From CALVGQ01 sp964369385 (lineage in GTDB: Bacteria > Bacillota_I > Bacilli_A > Erysipelotrichales > Erysipelotrichaceae), in the NCBI GenBank assembly GCA_964369385.1, contig CAYJEY010000008.1, positions 5,946 through 69,945 of the forward strand: DNA of 64,000 nucleotides, written 5' to 3'. The notes under the pieces are model-generated. The model was not told where the DNA came from. It ran no database searches and worked only from the letters and a program-made list of their open reading frames with translations. Below, one piece after another: positions 62,143 through 64,000 of the stretch (position 1 is its first letter; each line of letters begins with the position of its first letter). The position numbers were made by a program, and so were the translations under genes.

Positions 62143-62515
62143 TGCAATAAAATAGAAAACTGATGCATTCACCTTATGAACAAAGAAGACTAGTTCAAAA
62201 AGAAAATAAAAAAGTTTTAAAAAAGTTGCAATAAAATAAAACTTTGATGCATTAACTTAATGNNNNNNNNNNNNNNNNNNNNNNNNNNNNNNNNNNNNNN
62301 NNNNNNNNNNNNNNNNNNNNNNNNNNNNNNNNNNNNNNNNNNNNNNNNNNNNNNNNNNNNNNGTTTTAAAAAAGTTGCAATAAAATAAAACTTTGATGCA
62401 TTAACTTAATGAACAAGCAAAAACAGTTCAAAAAGAAATAAAAAAAGTTTTAAAAAAGTTGCAATAAAATAAAACTTTGATGCATTAACTTAATGAACAA
62501 GTAAAACGAAGGATG
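62143..62515 (+). repeat. 84-bp tandem repeats upstream of the acidic lipoprotein gene
   Basis: Units start TGCAATAAAATA at 62143, 62227, 62376 and 62460, each followed by TGATGCATT, TTATG or TTAATG, then GAACAA and an A-rich stretch with AGTTCAAAAAG and GTTTTAAAAAAG. Period is 84 bp on both sides of the gap (62143 to 62227; 62376 to 62460). The last unit runs into the ribosome site. A diverged fifth copy of the box lies at 63859. True copy number is unknown because of the gap. Confidence 0.85.
62263..62362. other. assembly gap of exactly 100 N inside the tandem repeats
   Basis: A run of 100 N interrupts the second 84-bp unit. The round number marks a scaffold gap of unknown true length; collapse of repeats is the probable cause. 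Confidence 0.98.
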
Positions 62516-62525
62516 AGGAAAAAAT

Positions 62526-63803
62526 ATGAAAACAAACAAAATGGCAAAAGTAATGACAACAGCTTCTCTAAGCGCTCTATTATTAAGCGGAGTGGTAGGA
62601 TGTTCAGCAACAGAGGAAAATTTCCTAACAGTAGCATTAGATGTAAATCCAAGTATCACACTACAAGTTGGACAAGATGAAAAAGTAATCTCAGTTGAAA
62701 CACATAATGCAGATGCACAAGCAATCGTTGCAGATATGGATTTTACAGGATCTGATATCCGTGTTGCAACAAGTGCAATCGTTGGATCAATGATTCAAAA
62801 TGGTTACATTACAGAAGTTCAAAATTCAATCTTAGTAAGTGTAGATGGTGAAGCAAAAGATAGTGAATTAACTGAAGAATTAGTTGAAGACATTAATGAG
62901 ATCGTTGCCAATGCATCAGTAAATGCTTCAGTATTAGTACAAGAAATGGGTACTGATGAAGTAGCAGAAGAAATTTCAGAAAATTATGATATTTCAGAAG
63001 GAAAAGCACAACTGATTAACCAAATCGTAGCACAAGATCCAACATTAAAAGTTGAAGAGTTAACAGCATTAACAGTAAATGAGCTAAACTTACTTATCCA
63101 ATCTGGAAACCGTGACGTAAGCACAACTGTAGAGCAAACAGGAACTCCAAATGCTTCTCAATATATCTCAGCTGAACAAGCGCAAGCATTAGCATTGCAA
63201 TATGCTGGTGTTGGAGCTGAACAAGCGACAAAAATTGATGTAGATTTCGACGTAGAAAACGGATTAGTAACATATGAAGTTGAAATTGACACAGCAACAC
63301 AAGAATTTGAAGTTGAGTTAAATGCAATTGATGGATCTCATATCAAAACTGAAACTGATAACAATGACGATGATCATGATGACATGGACGATAACGATGA
63401 CATGGATGATGACAATGATGATGACAATGATGATGACGACAACGATGATGATGCAGTATTTACATTAACTAAGGAACAAGCAGTAGCAATCGCAATGCAA
63501 TCAGTTGGAGCAACTGAAGCAAATACTATATTATTAGATGTTGAACAAAATGAAGATGACAATCGTGCTGAATATGAAGTAGAATTCCAAGTTGGAAACA
63601 CTAAATATACAATCGACGTGGATGCAACTACTGGTCAAATCTTAGAAACTGAAACTGATGTTGAAGATAATGATGATCAAGATGATGATAACGATGATGA
63701 TTATGATGATTATGACGACAACGATGATGATTCAGATGACGATGACGATGATGACGATGATGACAATGACGATGATGATAATGACGATGACGATAACGAT
63801 TAA
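62526..63803 (+). CDS. acidic lipoprotein with RsgI-like (SEAL-type) domain and two PepSY domains
   Basis: 425 aa. A lipoprotein signal ends at VVGC (Cys26). Residues 33-105 resemble the extracytoplasmic domain of RsgI anti-sigma factors: VALDVNPSITLQVGQDEKV with the Asn41-Pro42 pair at which RsgI SEAL domains self-cleave, then VISVE and MDFTGSDIRVATSAIVGSM. The RsgI cytoplasmic anti-sigma part is absent. PepSY domains lie at about 213-275 and 313-380, each followed by a run of Asp/Asn (about 280-312 and 381-425), probable cation-binding tails. AAGGATGAGG precedes the start; the 84-bp repeats lie directly upstream and a hairpin downstream. Confidence 0.85.
   Translation: MKTNKMAKVMTTASLSALLLSGVVGCSATEENFLTVALDVNPSITLQVGQDEKVISVETHNADAQAIVADMDFTGSDIRVATSAIVGSMIQNGYITEVQNSILVSVDGEAKDSELTEELVEDINEIVANASVNASVLVQEMGTDEVAEEISENYDISEGKAQLINQIVAQDPTLKVEELTALTVNELNLLIQSGNRDVSTTVEQTGTPNASQYISAEQAQALALQYAGVGAEQATKIDVDFDVENGLVTYEVEIDTATQEFEVELNAIDGSHIKTETDNNDDDHDDMDDNDDMDDDNDDDNDDDDNDDDAVFTLTKEQAVAIAMQSVGATEANTILLDVEQNEDDNRAEYEVEFQVGNTKYTIDVDATTGQILETETDVEDNDDQDDDNDDDYDDYDDNDDDSDDDDDDDDDDNDDDDNDDDDND
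63361..63455 (+). repeat. GAT/GAC microsatellite encoding the first Asp-rich linker
   Basis: Nearly pure GAY/AAY codons (Asp, Asn, a few Met) between the two PepSY domains; prone to length change by slippage. Confidence 0.8.
63660..63803 (+). repeat. GAT/GAC microsatellite encoding the C-terminal Asp-rich tail
   Basis: About 45 codons, mostly Asp with Asn and Tyr, ending at the stop codon. Length variation would alter tail charge without changing the folded domains. Confidence 0.8.
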
Positions 63804-63821
63804 TCAATAATTATTAAAAAT

Positions 63822-63849
63822 AAATGTACTAGAAATAGTGCATTTTTTT
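63822..63849 (+). terminator. terminator of the lipoprotein gene
   Basis: AAATGTACTA pairs with TAGTGCATTT (10 bp, one T-G) around GAAA, then T. Its core of 19 nt (AATGTACTAGAAATAGTGC) recurs exactly at 63982-64000. Confidence 0.8.
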
Positions 63850-63858
63850 ATACTCTGA

Positions 63859-63913
63859 TGCAATAAAATAAGCTGCTGAAACATTAGTATTATGTAAGGC
63901 AAGTGAAACGCAG
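63859..63913 (+). promoter_or_regulatory. fifth, diverged copy of the TGCAATAAAATA control region
   Basis: TGCAATAAAATA at 63859 is followed at matching distances by TGAAACATTA, TTATG, CAAGTGAAACG and a GGAGGG ribosome site, parallel to the last 84-bp unit (TGATGCATTA, TTAATG, CAAGTAAAACG, GGATGAGG). Confidence 0.65.
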
Positions 63914-63925
63914 GAGGGTAAATAA

Positions 63926-63970
63926 ATGATAGGAAATTTATTAATCAATGAGGAGAATACCCCTCTTTAA
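63926..63970 (+). CDS. 14-codon ORF in a copied promoter-terminator cassette
   Basis: ATG with a strong GGAGGG site 9 bp upstream; translation MIGNLLINEENTPL then TAA. It lies between the diverged control box at 63859 and a second copy of the lipoprotein terminator that reaches the window edge. ATTAATCAAT inside it also occurs at the end of the lipoprotein gene, so it may be the remnant of a duplicated copy. It could instead be a leader peptide or a spacer of a small RNA. Confidence 0.35.
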   Translation: MIGNLLINEENTPL

Positions 63971-63981
63971 TATATAGTGAG

Positions 63982-64000
63982 AATGTACTAGAAATAGTGC
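63982..64000 (+). repeat. exact copy of the lipoprotein terminator core, cut by the window end
   Basis: AATGTACTAGAAATAGTGC, identical to 63823-63841. The sequence after it is outside the window. Confidence 0.8.

Noticed and set aside
62143..62515. CRISPR array
   Set aside because: The repeats are tandem 84-bp units with near-identical content throughout, not short repeats separated by unique spacers; no cas gene is present.

Overview
Organism: the window is AT-rich, dense Bacillota-type DNA. It has strong AGGAGG ribosome sites, many rho-independent terminators, no UGA-for-Trp use, and low-GC Gram-positive hallmarks: the cdaA-cdaR-glmM operon, a CBS/DRTGG manganese pyrophosphatase, glgC-glgD-glgA, a FemX-type aminoacyltransferase, full-length AdhE, cre boxes and a SpoIID-like/peptidoglycan-binding protein. 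It looks like a fermentative anaerobe of the Erysipelotrichia/Clostridia neighbourhood; I cannot name the genus from sequence alone. A run of exactly 100 N (62263-62362) shows this is a draft scaffold. Layout, 1-8.6 kb: a partial TraB-family gene (minus strand), a membrane-anchored hypothetical, the c-di-AMP/cell-wall operon cdaA-cdaR-glmM, ung-folC, and a secreted hypothetical whose terminator is split by an IS3-family element (8585-9593). 9.6-20.5 kb: glycogen operon glgC-glgD-glgA, acetyltransferases, a DUF2325 gene flanked by two copies of an operator-like dyad, asparaginase-PepT, and a PfkB kinase with two thiol-redox proteins. 20.5-29.3 kb: MarR plus a heterodimeric ABC exporter, dUTPase, M18 aminopeptidase, and a divergent GntR/UPF0303 versus deoC/RmlD-like locus with large operators. 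29.4-41.9 kb: pyrophosphatase, UppP, a CcdA-thioredoxin fusion, two GGDEF/EAL proteins on either side of an oxidative pentose-phosphate operon (lactonase-gnd-zwf), and a small membrane protein with a degenerate RsgI-like domain. 42-48 kb: lower glycolysis (pgk-tpiA, a 57-aa membrane protein, eno), an RpiR regulator and a MATE pump. 48-56 kb, more accessory in character: FemX-like enzyme, tRNA-Arg(CCG) followed by a gene-poor stretch carrying a relic copy of the tRNA promoter, two lipoproteins (one LRR), and an HxlR-nitroreductase-radical SAM-SDR redox cluster. 56-64 kb: an orphan type IV pilin-like gene, adhE with cre and Rex-like sites, a SpoIID-like/3xPGBD protein, acylphosphatase, a candidate small RNA, and an acidic RsgI-like/PepSY lipoprotein preceded by 84-bp tandem repeats. 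The promoter-proximal box and the terminator of that last gene recur immediately downstream around a 14-codon ORF. How it fits together: carbon enters storage (glg), glycolysis (pgk, tpiA, eno) and the oxidative pentose branch (zwf, pgl, gnd), and reducing power leaves through AdhE under apparent CcpA and perhaps Rex control. Cell-wall supply is linked to c-di-AMP (cdaA-cdaR-glmM), UppP and FemX, and c-di-GMP turnover is represented by two membrane GGDEF/EAL proteins. The least explained and most interesting parts are the 61.8-64 kb locus (candidate sRNA, repeats, RsgI-like/PepSY lipoprotein, duplicated control elements), the IS that sits inside a terminator loop and has fused its own two reading frames, and the paired operators around the DUF2325 promoter.
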